Positions 45,701 through 56,404 of a stretch of 64,000 nucleotides of DNA are shown one piece after another. Made by a program: the position numbers and the translations under genes. Source of the stretch: Marthasterias glacialis (lineage: Eukaryota > Echinodermata > Asteroidea > Forcipulatida > Asteriidae); the NCBI GenBank assembly GCA_911728455.2, contig OU452240.1, positions 6,481,352-6,545,351 of the forward strand, given 5' to 3'. Each line of letters starts with the position of its first letter. The stretch's first letter is position 1. The notes under the pieces were generated by a model. It saw only the letters and a list, made by a program, of their open reading frames with translations, had not been told where the DNA came from and ran no database searches.

Positions 45701-45889
45701 CTCAATGAAAGCAAAACCAGGTGGATTTCTGGCCACCCAGACGTTTCTCAATGGACCATAGTCTCTGAATACATTTTCTAGCTCTCGACGTCCTGCTGCT
45801 GATCCGAGGTTACCGACGTACACTTTGCAATCGTGGTCTCCACCTCGACTACCACCACCACCTGAGCTTTCCCTTTGGTATCGAGACAT
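39754..45889 (-). CDS. SRSF7: SR splicing factor, SRSF7/9G8 type, paralogue A
   Basis: This is a nuclear RNA-binding splicing regulator. Coding exons on the minus strand: 45889-45651, 45166-44915, 40823-40695 and 39808-39754. All are GT/AG and in phase, giving 224 aa. An RRM (about 22-92) carries RNP2 KVYVGNL and RNP1 [10 protein letters not shown], the SRSF3/7 form. A Gly/Arg linker leads to one CCHC zinc knuckle, [14 protein letters not shown] (C121, C124, H129, C134), which separates SRSF7 from SRSF3. A short RS domain follows, with SR dipeptides from exon 3 and the tail [13 protein letters not shown] length is shorter than in human SRSF7 (238 aa in total). The start is the first ATG after the acceptor TTTCAG|CAT at 45936, preceded by a spliced non-coding exon ending at 47387. 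The 4.1-kb second intron carries the candidate poison exon. The vertebrate name is by domain layout, not proven orthology. Confidence 0.92.
41560..41945 (-). mobile_element. SINE, AAGTGTCTTGCTCAAGGACA family
   Basis: On the minus strand a B-box-like GGAATCGAATCCCGG is followed by CGCGACACTTGTGTCCTTGA and AAGACACTTTACCATAATTG. The body extends to an (ATT)n tract at about 41562-41582, the likely tail. It lies in the large intron of SR-A. Confidence 0.6.
42384..42823 (-). other. Candidate poison exon of SR-A
   Basis: On the minus strand a 3' splice site (AACTTTTTACAG|GATG) starts the segment and a 5' splice site (GGCTAA|GTAAGAG) ends it: 440 nt. Joined to exon 2 (phase AG|G), it reads 15 codons ([15 protein letters not shown]) and then TGA, so inclusion would truncate the protein before the RS domain and should trigger nonsense-mediated decay. 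SR-B carries a nearly identical copy with the same splice sites and stop. Splicing use is inferred. Confidence 0.6.
43026..43587. mobile_element. MITE with GATTTCACAAAGCACTATGA ends, split by a SINE
   Basis: The ends TTGATTTCACAAAGCACTAT and CTCTTTGTGAAATCGAA match the intact 144-bp copy at 49371-49514. Its middle is replaced by about 400 bp containing an inverted SINE (43170-43545: words GTGTTATGTAATGCACAT, CTTGGTGTCCTTAAAC, GGGTTCAAGATGTTG). Confidence 0.7.
43690..43910 (+). repeat. Dispersed repeat with GAGGCCAAGACCAGGG words
   Basis: It resembles 59270-59420 (TTTGAGAGGGAAAGGCCATT versus TTTAAGAGGGCAAGGCTATT, and a shared GAGGCCAAGACCAGGGCGAC-type run). It finishes with a single unit of the 80-bp repeat found at 26711 (GATAAGATTGGTATGCCTG). 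Confidence 0.55.
43911..44050. mobile_element. MITE with AAGCCTGGTTCATACTTC ends
   Basis: The arms AAGCCTGGTTCATACTTCAC and GAAGTATGAACTGGGCTT frame 140 bp, with inner GCGAATGGCAAAAGCAAAGC pairing with the TTCGCTTTCGCTT side. It lies in SR-A intron 2. Confidence 0.8.
44064..44432. mobile_element. MITE, GGGGCTGTGTCGTCATGA family, with a nested MITE
   Basis: The outer ends TTTAAGGGGCTGTGTCGTCA and ATGACAACACAGCCCTTT are intact. Positions 44088-44243 are a second element with ends AGACCGTTCCGGC and GCCGGAACGGTCT, inserted just inside the left arm. Confidence 0.8.
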
Positions 45890-46197
45890 CTAATCTCAAT
45901 CTTAGTGGAATCTTTCTTATGTTAAAGATGTAATGCTGAAATCAAACATGTCAAATGAGTTAAAACATTTTGATTAATATAATGTGTTTAAAGAGAGGGG
46001 GAGACGTTTAACAAAGAAACTATTTTGGCTTTTGGCTGAAATGTTTTGTTTCAACTTTGCAATTTTTTTGTAGAAAATAACGCTAGGCCTATAATCTAAA
46101 AAATTTTTATCCTAAAACTAGTAAAATAATCACTGCACAAAATAGTTCTTCTTAATTAATTAATTATACAATAACAATAATAAATATCAAGCAATAA

Positions 46198-46352
46198 AAC
46201 ACAAGGGAAACTGACTGGGTACATTTTAAATCAATTTTGGGGTGAACAAAGAAAAATTGACTGGACCAGGATTTGAACCTGCGGCCACCGGTTTAACGTA
46301 CCGACGCTCTACCAACTGAGCTATCCAGCCCTAATGTTGGCGGTCTCCCTAT
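46198..46352 (-). mobile_element. tRNA-Lys-derived SINE (copy 3)
   Basis: The 73-nt tRNA-like head lies at 46258-46330, with the same A box, B box, ACGTTAA loop and flanks as the copies at 12975 and 13149. The lower flank AAGGGAAACTGACTGGGTA and the upper flank CCCTAATGTTGGCGGTC are conserved. A G homopolymer follows at about 46366-46387. Confidence 0.75.
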
Positions 46353-46894
46353 GTTCGGATAGGCGGGGGGGGGGGGGGGGGGGGGGGCCAGTCAGAAGCC
46401 ATTCAACCAGTTACTGCCATGTAGCCAGGGATCACCCAATAATATATGATACAACCATAGAGCTAGCTCTATGAATAGAACCTGGGAAGCGGCAGCACGG
46501 GGATCTACCTTTAAGGGTGATGCAACTTTTTGTTAATAACAAATAATAGTAGCATTCGTAAGTTCCTTTTTAGGCTCCTTTAATTAAAAACAGGAACATA
46601 CATGTAGCAACCAATGACAATGTCAATGAATTATCATTTAAATGAAATGTATGTAACAGGTAACACCACACCATTTTAAGGGAAAGAAAAGGAAATATTG
46701 TTATTTTTTCACAAGGGCAGTAGGGCAGGGGCCTACCTACATTTTACTTTAGACACAAATTTATCTAGATATTTTTTTACAAGGTTTTTCCTGAGGGTTG
46801 GCCTCATTTTCATAGTCAAAAAAATTAGAGAAAATTGCATTTTCATTACATCTAATTACTTAGTATTTGTTCTTTCCCTTTATTTGGTTACCAT

Positions 46895-47050
46895 CAAACC
46901 ATGGAGGTAGAAATAGAAATCTATTTCTACCTCCATGGTCAAACCATAGACATTATTATTAACACACAATGATCAAACCATCATTCATGGAGGTAGAATT
47001 TAAAGACTATTTCTAATTCTATATGTCTACCTCCATGATCAAACTGACAC
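46895..47050. repeat. Two adjacent foldbacks with ATGGAGGTAGAAAT arms
   Basis: CCATGGAGGTAGAAATAG and CTATTTCTACCTCCATGG meet head-on at 46900-46938. A second pair, CATGGAGGTAGAATTTAAAG and its partner TATGTCTACCTCCATG, follows at 46987-47036. They look like two copies of one small palindromic element in the SR-A 5' intron. Confidence 0.75.
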
Positions 47051-47386
47051 CACACAACAATGATATTTGTAACAGTGTATTTTTAATTGAATTTTCATAA
47101 ACCCTTCACTATCCTGAACTCCAGTGGCAAGACATTTCACTAAAAACAAAGATTAGGAAAAAGGATGTTCACAAAATTTATGCACTTGAAAATGAATAGG
47201 CCCTGTAAATATATATTTTTTGCAACAAACAAAACATAACTTGACCGCTCTATAGCCGCCAAATCTCACCTTTTTGTATTTTCTTACACAAAAACTGTAC
47301 ACAAATGTAACACCTTTCAATAACTGATGATTTAAACAAAGTGAAACCTGCAAGCTTTTATGTTATTTTAAAGGAATTTTACTCAC

Positions 47387-47640
47387 TTTTTAAGATTGCA
47401 TCTCCACAACTTTCAGAATGAAAACAGCGCAGCGTGCTTTTTGCTCTTTAAGCTTTCTGCTGCGTGCATGAAAACTGATCATGCGCGGATTGCGGATTGC
47501 GCACAAGCGGCGGCGTGCGCATCCAAACATCCCTCGTGACTTGGTCACCGCTGTAGTGGTAGTCAGTGATCCTATAAGTTGATTGTTGGAGTTTTTGTTG
47601 TACACTTACAGGAATCAGACGATAAGGCCACGCCTTGAAT
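47387..47640 (-). promoter_or_regulatory. SR-A promoter and non-coding first exon
   Basis: Minus-strand 5' splice site AAAA|GTGAGT ends an exon at 47387. Sequence for 250 bp upstream is conserved with the SR-B counterpart at 57052-57290 (CATCCAAAC(A/T)(T/C)CCCTCGTGACTTG, GTTTACAGGAA(T/C)CAGAC-type words, GCGCACGCA). It would splice to the acceptor at 45936. The exact start of transcription is not determined. Confidence 0.45.
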
Positions 47641-48499
47641 TCGCACGCACGCTTGAACCATGCACAAGCGGTGCACAAGAAAGAGCAGATAAAATTCGTT
47701 GGCCCTTTATACTCGAATAAATAAACAATTACTGTAACAATAAACAAACAACCAAACAAACAAACAAACAAACAAAACACTCTTGTTTAACCGAGAAAAG
47801 CGCAATGAGACGTTATTGTGAAATTCGCTATAAGAATTACTAGTTACATAAAGCAATAAATGTCTCATTTTCCCACCCAATTTACGTTTTTTTCCATCAA
47901 TTATACCTGAAATTCGTGGGAAAAATCCCGGTTTTGAGCTTTGCGCATTAGTACGAAGTGACAGAAGTATATTCTGCCGAGAAGTATACCACTAATAATT
48001 CACGAACTGCTCGTCCTCTAACTTCAATTTGTCCCTTTTACCAGCAAGGGGGGGGGGTGGTAGCTCATTTACAACTCTATGAGCTTGCTTCTTCAAAGTG
48101 GGGGTGTTGGACTTCAGTTGTACTGATCCGTAGGTAATCAATCATCCCTCGAACCCCTTTACTACAACCATGCTCCCATAACAATATTTAACGGTGTAAA
48201 TTACTTGCAGATGTCATTCCAAACATAAAGGCCAAAGCACCCAGTGGTTTAACCTCCCACCCTCTGCATATCTGATACATATTATTTTTTCCCCTCATTT
48301 ATATTAAAACAAGAAACAAAAGGAATGTGAATGCAACAACACAAAATTCTCAACTCCAAATACTTTCTTTTAATTAAAATTACTCACTATAATCAACAAT
48401 AACAAAAATGCAAAGAATAGAAATTATAGTTTCTATGATCTGGGTATTAATTTGCTGTTTTTTAATCCCTCTTACCACTATCCTTAAAACATTTACCTC

Positions 48500-48984
48500 A
48501 ACAAATCCATTTCAGAACTTGTAACATGTATTAAGTATTAGATCTTTGGATGTTCAAAAACATGCACACTCCCCCCCCCCCCCCGCCCACATTGCTCAGA
48601 GGCCATCGACTATGTTGTTTATCACACATCGGTGAGAGGATAAAACAAAAAACCATTAGGTCTATTCTTTATCCCTAATGAAGATAACCCCGTCAATAAA
48701 AAAACATTCATTAACCTTGGGCCCATTTCATAAAGTCTGTAAGCAGGCAATTTCTGCATACTGAGCAGCCCTTAGTACACTTTCTATTTCATAACCGCTG
48801 TTTATCATAAGCAAAAGGAATGCTAACTTCTTGCAAGCAGGGTCCAATTTCATCGAGCTGTTTAAGCACAAAAAGTAGCTCAGCCGAAAAATGACGCTTA
48901 CCAGAATAAGGTTACCAGCCCAAAACCATGTTACGTGTACGATCAGTGACTGGTATCCTGCTCATTTTTTCTTTCTGATGCTGC
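48500..48984. other. Intergenic, no gene recognised
   Basis: A C homopolymer lies at about 48570-48586. From 48720 the words AAGCAGGCAATTTCTGC, TACCAGAATAAGGTTACC-like and AACCATGTTACGTGTACG belong to a dispersed repeat also seen near 7660, 12830, 22255, 27450, 54640 and 60700. Confidence 0.4.
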
Positions 48985-49123
48985 GACATAGCCAGGGGGG
49001 GGGGGGCCCTGGGGGGCACTTGCCACCCACAAATTTCCAGGTCCCCCCCATTAAAAAATGTAGATACATGTAGTTCATTAAAAACATGGTACCTAGGCCC
49101 CCCCCCCCTACTGAAAAGCAATA

Positions 49124-49155
<32 letters not shown>

Positions 49156-49195
49156 TGCCCCTCTAGTGAAAAACTCCTGGCTACAGTGCTGCTCT
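48985..49195 (-). repeat. G/C-tract repeat, inverted relative of 5725-5970
   Basis: It holds three long G or C homopolymer runs (including about 34 C at 49121-49154) and ends in CTCCTGGCTACAG / CATAGCCAGGGGG inverted words. Confidence 0.5.
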
Positions 49196-49370
49196 GACGG
49201 GACCAGACAAGTGACAAAACAATGAAAATCCATTGTGACACACACACTGACAAATCCTCTTGAATGATATGGTTCATGAGATACAATTTTGCTTATGTAC
49301 ATTTCTCTGCTACAATAAGCACAAATTATTGCTTGCAGGTGAACAGGTTGGTGAAATATTGTGTCCTGGG

Positions 49371-49514
49371 GTCGATTTCACAAAGCACTATGATTCATCT
49401 TAGGGATGAGTTGTCAAGTATTACCATAGTGATTTGTATTGTGACATCACACTTTGCTTAGCAACTAAGAGTGATTTGCACTTCAGATCAATCTTACCTC
49501 TTTGTGAAATCGAC
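49371..49514. mobile_element. MITE with GTCGATTTCACAAAG ends (intact copy)
   Basis: The 144-bp element has ends GTCGATTTCACAAAGC and CTTTGTGAAATCGAC and inner pair GATTCATCTTAGG / AGATCAATCTTACC. It shows what the 43026-43587 element was before the SINE entered. Confidence 0.85.
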
Positions 49515-49730
49515 CACGTAGCTGGTTAAACATGCTAAGCACATATGAAAAATTGGTCCCTTGACCGGTTTTCCTTAACGGGTTTTCCTTAACGAGTTTG
49601 ACTGCTGCATCAAACATTAAATGAATATGCTTTACGCTTTCTTTTTCTTTTCTTTTTTACAGAAAAAGTGAGTATTTTTTCAACAGTCTGAACAGCTGGA
49701 CTGAACAGCGTTCTGGGTAGTATGATGAAG

Positions 49731-52700
49731 CTACTCCTTGTCGTTGGATGAACTCCTTCGGTGATGGGAGCGAGAACGGCTGTGAAAATAAAACATTTTA
49801 GACTGTTGAGAAATTAAATATTGAAGTACAATCCAATTCAGATCCGATTAGAAAAAGAAGTAAAAAAAAAAATTAAAAAAAATTAGCTGTTGCAAACTGC
49901 ATATTAACCAAAAGGACCTATTGTGAATGTAAAATATTGTTAATGGTCACATCTGCTAGGGTCGAAACATCAGGCCATTAACAATGTTTTGCATATAAAC
50001 ATTTTGATTAAAAAAACAACCAGAATTCATTCCTCACTCAAGATCCAAACTGGCTAACTCTGATTATGGTGGCATGTCCTACACCATGTGCAACATAATC
50101 AGTTTACTAGGGCAGTCCTCAATCCAACAGAATTCAATTCATTTCAATTCAATTCAATGGAACATTTATTTCATACACTCAATGTCAAAACTAAACATTA
50201 CAATGTTACAATAAAGTACAGAACAAAATAGTAAAGTACAAAAAACAAAAAAAATGTAATGAAAACTATTCGTAGAAAAGATGAGTGTATGCGGCTAACC
50301 AGCCAAAATCTTTCAATTTCTTTTTCTCCAGAGAGAAAGATTTTGACGGATATTGGGGCATTAGGCCACTGCAGCATCCAGAAGGATTTTGGTCATAGTG
50401 TGTTTCTGCTGTGGAAGGATTAAGTAGGAATTAGGCTATGAGGCTGTATTTGATAAAGATGGATTTAGAAAGATTAGGATCATATGTGATTTTGCTAAAA
50501 AATATGTGATATAGTAGGAGTGCGGTCATAAGCAATTTGGCTAAAGTGGAAACATAAATATGATAAAAACTATAAATAACATATTATCATGGGCTGCATC
50601 AGACATCCTAATAAAAATTAGAAAAGGGATTTCGAAGGAATTGGGTCATATGCCATGTGGGTAAAATATACAAGGATTTAGAAGGGTTTAGGCTTTATGG
50701 TCTTTTTACCCTCTCAGACTTAAGGATATTGTAGGGCCATGGTCAGGCCTTGATCTTTACCGAGGCCACCGAGGCCATTGGCCTCATGCCCTGTCGAGTT
50801 GGCCAGCATGCCCTTCAGAAAAATTGCACTGTCACTACCAACTTTGCCAGCATGCCCTTGTACAATTTCTCTGATTTGGCCAGCAAAGGGCTGCCCCCGT
50901 TTTTCTTAAGATCGAGGCCTGCATGGTGTGAACAATATAGTCATAGTTGGCTAGGGTTAAAACATGGAGTCAGAGTTCTCAGAGTTAGTATATCTTTACC
51001 TCCGACTACGACTATGAGACTTGCTATGGCTTATTTGTCGACGTGGAGAGCGACTACGGCTTCGACTACGGCTACGGCTGCGGCTTCTTCGTCCACGGCT
51101 ACGGCTACGACTCCTGGAGTTACTCCTATCAATTACAAAAACAAAACCGAATATTGCATGACAAATATCAGACTACAGACTATACAGTGCACTCAAATCC
51201 TTTAACTATTCATTTAGCTCAAGGTTTATTTCAATGTTGGGAACGTTTGCACTAAAATTCGGCTACAGAATTGATATCGATTCTCTGTAAAAACATCACT
51301 ATCAAACTTCAGCTTTTTCTTTCATGACTATTAAAATAACATCCGGTGGAACTTTACAGTTTTTGTGTTTGTTTCCTTCATTTGTATCCTAGTTCTTGGT
51401 TGGGTTTATAAGGCTATTTTAACAAAGACTTAGGCTGACTTTAATGTTAAGCTATCAATTAACTTAAAATTCAATCTAGCTTTGATCAGTTTACTTGTGC
51501 ACTTCTTCTAAAGGTCAAACAAATCTTCTCGAATCTTCAGCTGCCAAAGCAAAATGCTTCCAATTATGTTTCCTGATCAATTTTACAGCTGAGGAAACTG
51601 CCAGGCATAACAAAACTTTGTACTGTTTTTCAGTTTTCAATGTCACAGTTGAAAAAACAATAAACAAGGAAATCAGCTAAAAGTTTCTGACAGGTGGTGT
51701 AATTTTATAATAATTTGATATTTTTGACATAAAATATAGTAGCAACAGTAGGGTATAAAATTTACACTACAAACTCAATAGTGTATACCCACTGTATCAA
51801 GCGAAATTTGGTAATGGTAGATTAGGCCCGTTTCAAACGACGCGCTCTTGCCGTGTCAAATTCAAATCATTGAGCTTGGTAATAGCCCGGGCATTGGCAC
51901 GCCAGTGGTTTCAAACGTCGTGCTTCTGCCGAACTTTACCAAAAGCAAGGCAGGGGCTGTCGAGCCATGGTCGAGCTAAGCCTCTGCCGCACCGAATTCC
52001 GAAAGTGGCTTGAGAATGGCGTGTTGAATCGAGAAAACAAATCGGAATATTTGAATTCGACACGGCAAGAGCGCGACATTTGAAATGGGCCTTAGATACT
52101 GATCAAAGCTAAATTGTCTCAAGAAATCTGACTTCCGTTGACTGCTACTGATGATTTCAACTCCACTCTAAAAGGTAAAGTTCATGTTTAAGAAAAACTT
52201 AAAACGGAAAAAACAAAATTGATAAAACAGACCCCTCTTACTTAGCCACTGAGAAGAAATGTGCGCAACAAATTGGCGATATCTCAAATTCTCAACTGAA
52301 TGATTGCAGGACTGCTCTCACATAGAGAAGCAAAATCTCTCTCTTTTAAGACGCTCTCATTCTTTGAGGCAAAAAGACGCAATTGAAACGGCCGCATCAA
52401 CCCGAAAGAAGAGAAGCTTTCTCTGGAGTTAGCATAAAGATTTATCTCTCTCTTCCTCCTATATGTTTAAACGGCGGTGAAATCTTTTTCGTAGGGTCAC
52501 AGGGAGGGCGTAAAATTTGAGCGACCCCCCCCGGATGAGATTGGAGAAGGGGGGGCAGGCGAGAGTAGGATGGACGTGTCTCGGATACCGATCACATGAT
52601 GGCAACATGGGGATCACATGATCATCACATGCAAAGCACATGAATGGCAGAAGTGCGACTGAGTAAAGACATCCTGTAAAAAAGTTTGAGTGTAAACAAA

Positions 52701-55476
52701 AACGGTTATCATAACTAGAACGTTTAAGATCAATAAGCCATTTGCAAGTTTGATTTTGAATGATGTCTGGTACAACGACTTCATTGGTCACAAGAAAACC
52801 TCAAACTGGATTTCCAAGTCTAATGACAATGTAGCGACGTCACATATTTAGCTTTTGTATAGTTAACTCCAGATGGGCAAAGCCTAGTGCCATTGTACCA
52901 TTTACATTAATTCAGAATTGCGGATGGGTGTTCGCCGTGTCTTACGTAACTACTCCAAAGTTTGCACTGAAACATGTGACAAAGCAACTGTCTCTAGTCC
53001 GAGGAATTCAAATTTAAGCAGTCACTTGTGACAAACCAAGTCATTGCTATTATCATATCTTTCTGGTAAGGAAACCTCAAGAGACCCTCAAAAACGACTT
53101 TCACTGTAACCCATAGGCCTGAAAACGACTGTGTGGAGAACATGATGAAGAAATGTTAGTTTCTGATGTGGGCGGAAAACCCCAAACACAGATACCGACT
53201 CAATCAGGTCAGAACTGAAAACCTAATCCACAAGCAAGGCACCTGTCCAGAATTTGAACTGGGGTCTGAGTAGTGAAAGGCTGGGACAAACCCACCGTGC
53301 CAACCTCAATGTACATTATTCAAATCTATCTTGCAAATGGCTTATCACTGGGGACAATCTTTAAGAGCAAGAATCGTTCTATTTAACATCTAACGTCTAC
53401 TAGCAGGCTAGCCTATTTTCAAGAGACAGCTTTAAAAGCAATGACTGTGGTTTCTATACCCTTATCCGAGCAGCTTCTTCATGACGGTTTACACAACAGC
53501 AGCTGAGGCGGCGGCATGCGCAACATGACAATAGTGCATCAGCCGCACATACGTACCAATCAGCATTGAGGATTCAGAGTGTGTGTGCTTCGCACGCGCG
53601 TGCGGCGGCCATAACTGCTGTGGTGTAGACCACCATGGACGGGCTGCTCGGATTAGTGCATATTCATTGTGCCTGTGTCTTTATGACTATGGCATAAAAA
53701 ACTGAAAAGGAAGGCACTGAAAACTTGTTCATTAGAAATAATCCTCTTTCATGTATTTAAAAAAAACCTGTTTTCACCACTCAGTGAAAAGATTGACTAC
53801 TGCTACAAAACATATCATGTTACACAGGTTGAAATCACACAAGACAAAGAGTTTGATTTAGATCGATCCATTCAGCCCCACCCTCGCTGTTTCGACCAAT
53901 CACAGATGTGATTGTGCAAACAAAAGTCTGACAAAACACTATTGCATTTTGCGCGCTTGCAAAGTGGGCGGGGCTTAATAGATCGGTCTGTAGTTATGAC
54001 ATGAGAATACAACTTGTTAATCATCTTGTCTGTTTTTCTTTGAAAAAAAACCCACCCCAAAACACCCAAGATTAAATTTGCCGAGAATCATCTCTGCAAA
54101 TTTTATTTCAACGAAGGTATATACCGAAAATAGATGAAGAAAAATCAGAACCAAACCAGAAATGTAGAGTAAATCTAACAAAAAGATACTTCAACAAAAA
54201 AATTCTCCTAGTATCCCTTGAAGTCTATAACCGACACAAAAACTAGCACTAACCTTGATCTACGACTGTCACGATCACGAAAACCACCCCCGCCTCCATA
54301 GCGTCGTCCTCCATAGCCCCCACCCCCACCCCCACCCCCTCCAGAAGGGCAGTCGCGGGCAAAATGGCCGTATTCACTGCAGGAGTAGCATTTGTCATTT
54401 CTGCTGGCACGTCGTGGGGGTGGTCTACCCCCACCACCGCCACCAAAGCTTCGTCTCTGACGTTTCTCTCCGTTGGACATCTCTACTGTTACATCTCGTC
54501 CACAGATTTTCCTTTAAAAAAATAAAACCAGTTAAGCAACAGCAAAACTTCTGTTTACACGGGCCCTTTAGAGCAGTCAGATGCAGTTTTTAAAAGCGGT
54601 CAGCTTGAAACTTCAAGATTTGTCAAGTATTATACTTCGTTTTGGGGTCAAGTTTCACGGCACCACTTATCACAGTATACTGCAGTTGAGGACACCATGT
54701 ACAGCACCTGATTCTTTGGGCCATGAGCGAAGAATCACGTGGTAAGCAGAGCCAAAAAATTGGGACTAGTTGGCTGATGACGACTCAGCAAAAATAACCA
54801 GAATACCAGTCACAGATGGTACATGCGACATGGTATTTTGGCTGGTTACCTTATTCTGGTAAGCATAATTTTGTTGTACGCCACCGAAAGTCTGACAAAA
54901 GTCCAACATGATAAAAATCCTATTGGAAAATGTAAACATGCGTGCGCATACTCGCAGCGCGCATGTAAGCGTCGCAGTGCTGCATTAAAGAGAAGCACAT
55001 TGTGTTGCCCACATGCACATGGTCATTTAACCAATGCTGTGATTGGTCAATAAGTTTAGGGGCGGGGCTTAATGGATCGGTCTATTGGGCCCTAAACATG
55101 AACACAGAAAATGACTTCCTTTACTAACCCAGCAAAATTCTTCATAAAAGAAAACTAAGAACAAGATTTGCTACACAAATGACCATTTATTAAAAAAAAA
55201 AAAAACCAAAATGAGAATGAGAACTGCATAAATCTCGTCGTACTTTTTATACATTCCTTTCACAGCATCTTGAGCATCACGTGGATCATCGTACTCAATG
55301 AAAGCAAAACCAGGAGGATTTCTGGCCACCCACACGTTTCTCAATGGACCAAAGTCCCTGAATGCAGTCTCTAGCTCACGACGACCTGCTGCTGATCCGA
55401 GGTTACCGACGTACACTTTGCAATCATGGTCTCCACCTCGACTACCACCACCACCTGAGCTCTGGTAACGAGACAT
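49731..55476 (-). CDS. SRSF7: SR splicing factor, SRSF7/9G8 type, paralogue B
   Basis: Coding exons on the minus strand: 55476-55244, 54511-54254, 51125-51000 and 49779-49731, all GT/AG and in phase, giving 221 aa. Layout matches paralogue A: RRM with KVYVGNL and [10 protein letters not shown], continuing into [20 protein letters not shown], then zinc knuckle [14 protein letters not shown], Gly-rich linker, SR-dipeptide exon and tail RSSSNDKE. Differences from A include two residues fewer near the N-terminus, ICG instead of IGG at the end of the RRM, a longer Gly run after the knuckle, and [10 protein letters not shown] in place of [10 protein letters not shown]. Its 5' splice acceptor TTTCAG|CAT at 55507 and its non-coding exon ending at 57052 match A. 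Both copies look intact, so neither is an obvious pseudogene. Intron 2 holds its own copy of the candidate poison exon. Confidence 0.92.
51823..52094. mobile_element. MITE with TAGGCCCGTTTCAAACGACG ends
   Basis: The 272-bp element has long inverted ends (TAGGCCCGTTTCAAACGACG, CTCTTGCCGTGTC and the complementary GACACGGCAAGAG, GACATTTGAAATGGGCCTTA). It is absent from the matching place in SR-A, which marks an insertion after the duplication or a loss from A. Confidence 0.85.
52242..52673 (-). other. Candidate poison exon of SR-B
   Basis: It has the same acceptor (AACTTTTTTACAG|GATG), donor (GGCTAA|GTAAGAG) and 15-codon frame ending in TGA as in SR-A. The segment is 432 nt and nearly identical to A outside a few indels. 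A one-base difference (ATGCTAAC versus ATGCCTAAC) breaks any long reading frame inside, so conservation is not due to coding. Confidence 0.6.
53461..53656. mobile_element. MITE with CTTATCCGAGCAGC ends
   Basis: The ends are CTTATCCGAGCAGC and GCTGCTCGGATTAG; inner arms include GCGGCGGCATGCGCA and TGCGGCGGCC-type GC-rich pairs. Paralogue A runs straight through the matching site (GCGGTTTCTATATGTCTCTG at about 44540), so A shows the empty site. Confidence 0.75.
53863..53990. mobile_element. MITE, GATCGATCCATTCAGCCCCA family
   Basis: The ends TCGATCCATTCAGCCCCACC and GGGCGGGGCTTAATAGATCG are inverted; inner GACCAATCACAG matches the family. Relatives are at 37821-38210 and 54876-55085. Confidence 0.75.
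54876..55085. mobile_element. MITE, partial, GATCGATCCATTAAGCCCC family
   Basis: The right end GGGGCGGGGCTTAATGGATC is intact and the interior matches the 37821 element (CACCGAAAGTCTGACAAAAG, GGAAAATGTAAACATG, CCAATGCTGTGATTGG). The left terminal repeat is missing. It lies in SR-B intron 1 (between the RRM and knuckle exons). Confidence 0.7.
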
Positions 55477-55682
55477 GGAATCTTTTTGTACACCGAAGAT
55501 TTTATGCTGAAATAATAATCAAGAAGAAAATTATTTTTACTAGAATGTTTTAATGTGATGAAAAAAGGCGGGGGGGGGGGGGGGGGGGGGTAGACACAAA
55601 AATCTCCTCATGCCAGAGGCACAATTATATTTATTAGAAAATTACCACCCAGCCAGAGCCTGCCCAAATCACAGTCACCACT

Positions 55683-56404
55683 AGACCCAGTAACTGGGGC
55701 GCTGTACTCCTTTTAAAAAAATTTTGACATTATCTGTCGTACTAGCGCCCCAGTAAGGAATATGTAGTAACTGCGACGGTCAGGAGGATTTAAATCACCT
55801 CTGTTAAAAAAAATGCCTTAGACTCAACAGAATTGCTCAAAATTCGCCTACTGTCTTCTTCAAGTGTTTATGGTGTAATAAAATGCATTTAATTGTACTC
55901 ACGATCATTTTCTGTCCTCCGAATCGATGATTTTTAGGGCCTCTGACAACCCTGCCGTTACAATCGCCATTTTGATTTCTAATGTTACGACTGTTTTCTG
56001 ACTTAAAAAAAGTCGTATTAACGCTGCGGGATCACGTGTTCGCTGATGCCCGGACTTGAATATTGTTTTGCGCAGTCAACGCAGGATACCAGCTGTGTCA
56101 ACGACCCCACAATGGCAACATTGTACAGCACGCGCTCGGCAATCATGACCAATGGAACTTTGTGGTGTTCGTTGACTGGTATCCTGCGTTGACTGCGCAA
56201 AACAATATTCAAGTCCGGGAATCAGCGAACACGTGATCCCGCAGCGTATAATACGACTTTTTTCAAGTCAGAAAACAGTCGTAACATTAGAATTTAAATC
56301 CTCCTGACCGTCACAGTTACTACATATTCCTTACTGGGGCGCTAGTACGACAGATAATGTCAAAATTTTTTAAAAAGGAGTACAACGCCCCAGTTACTGG
56401 GTCT
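55683..56404. mobile_element. 722-bp foldback element in the SR-B 5' intron
   Basis: The two halves are complementary almost throughout: AGACCCAGTAACTGGGGCG at the left edge against CGCCCCAGTTACTGGGTCT at the right, then TTTTGACATTATCTGTCG, GGAATATGTAGTAACTG, ACGGTCAGGAGGATTTAAAT, ACTGTTTTCTGACTTAAAA, GGGATCACGTGTTCGCTGAT and TTGACTGCGCAAAACAAT-type arms down to a short loop near 56110-56140. The left arm has about 181 extra bases (55796-55976) that the right arm lacks. Confidence 0.85.

Larger units (their letters stand above)
39540..48500. repeat. Segmental duplication unit A (SR-A)
   Basis: Exons, parts of every intron, the 3' flank (AAAATTGGTCCCTTGACCG at 39594) and far upstream sequence (ACTCACTATAATCAACAATA at 48386) recur in the same order in the unit spanning about 49540-57905. 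The units therefore arose by tandem duplication of roughly 8-9 kb and have since gained different insertions. Confidence 0.8.
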
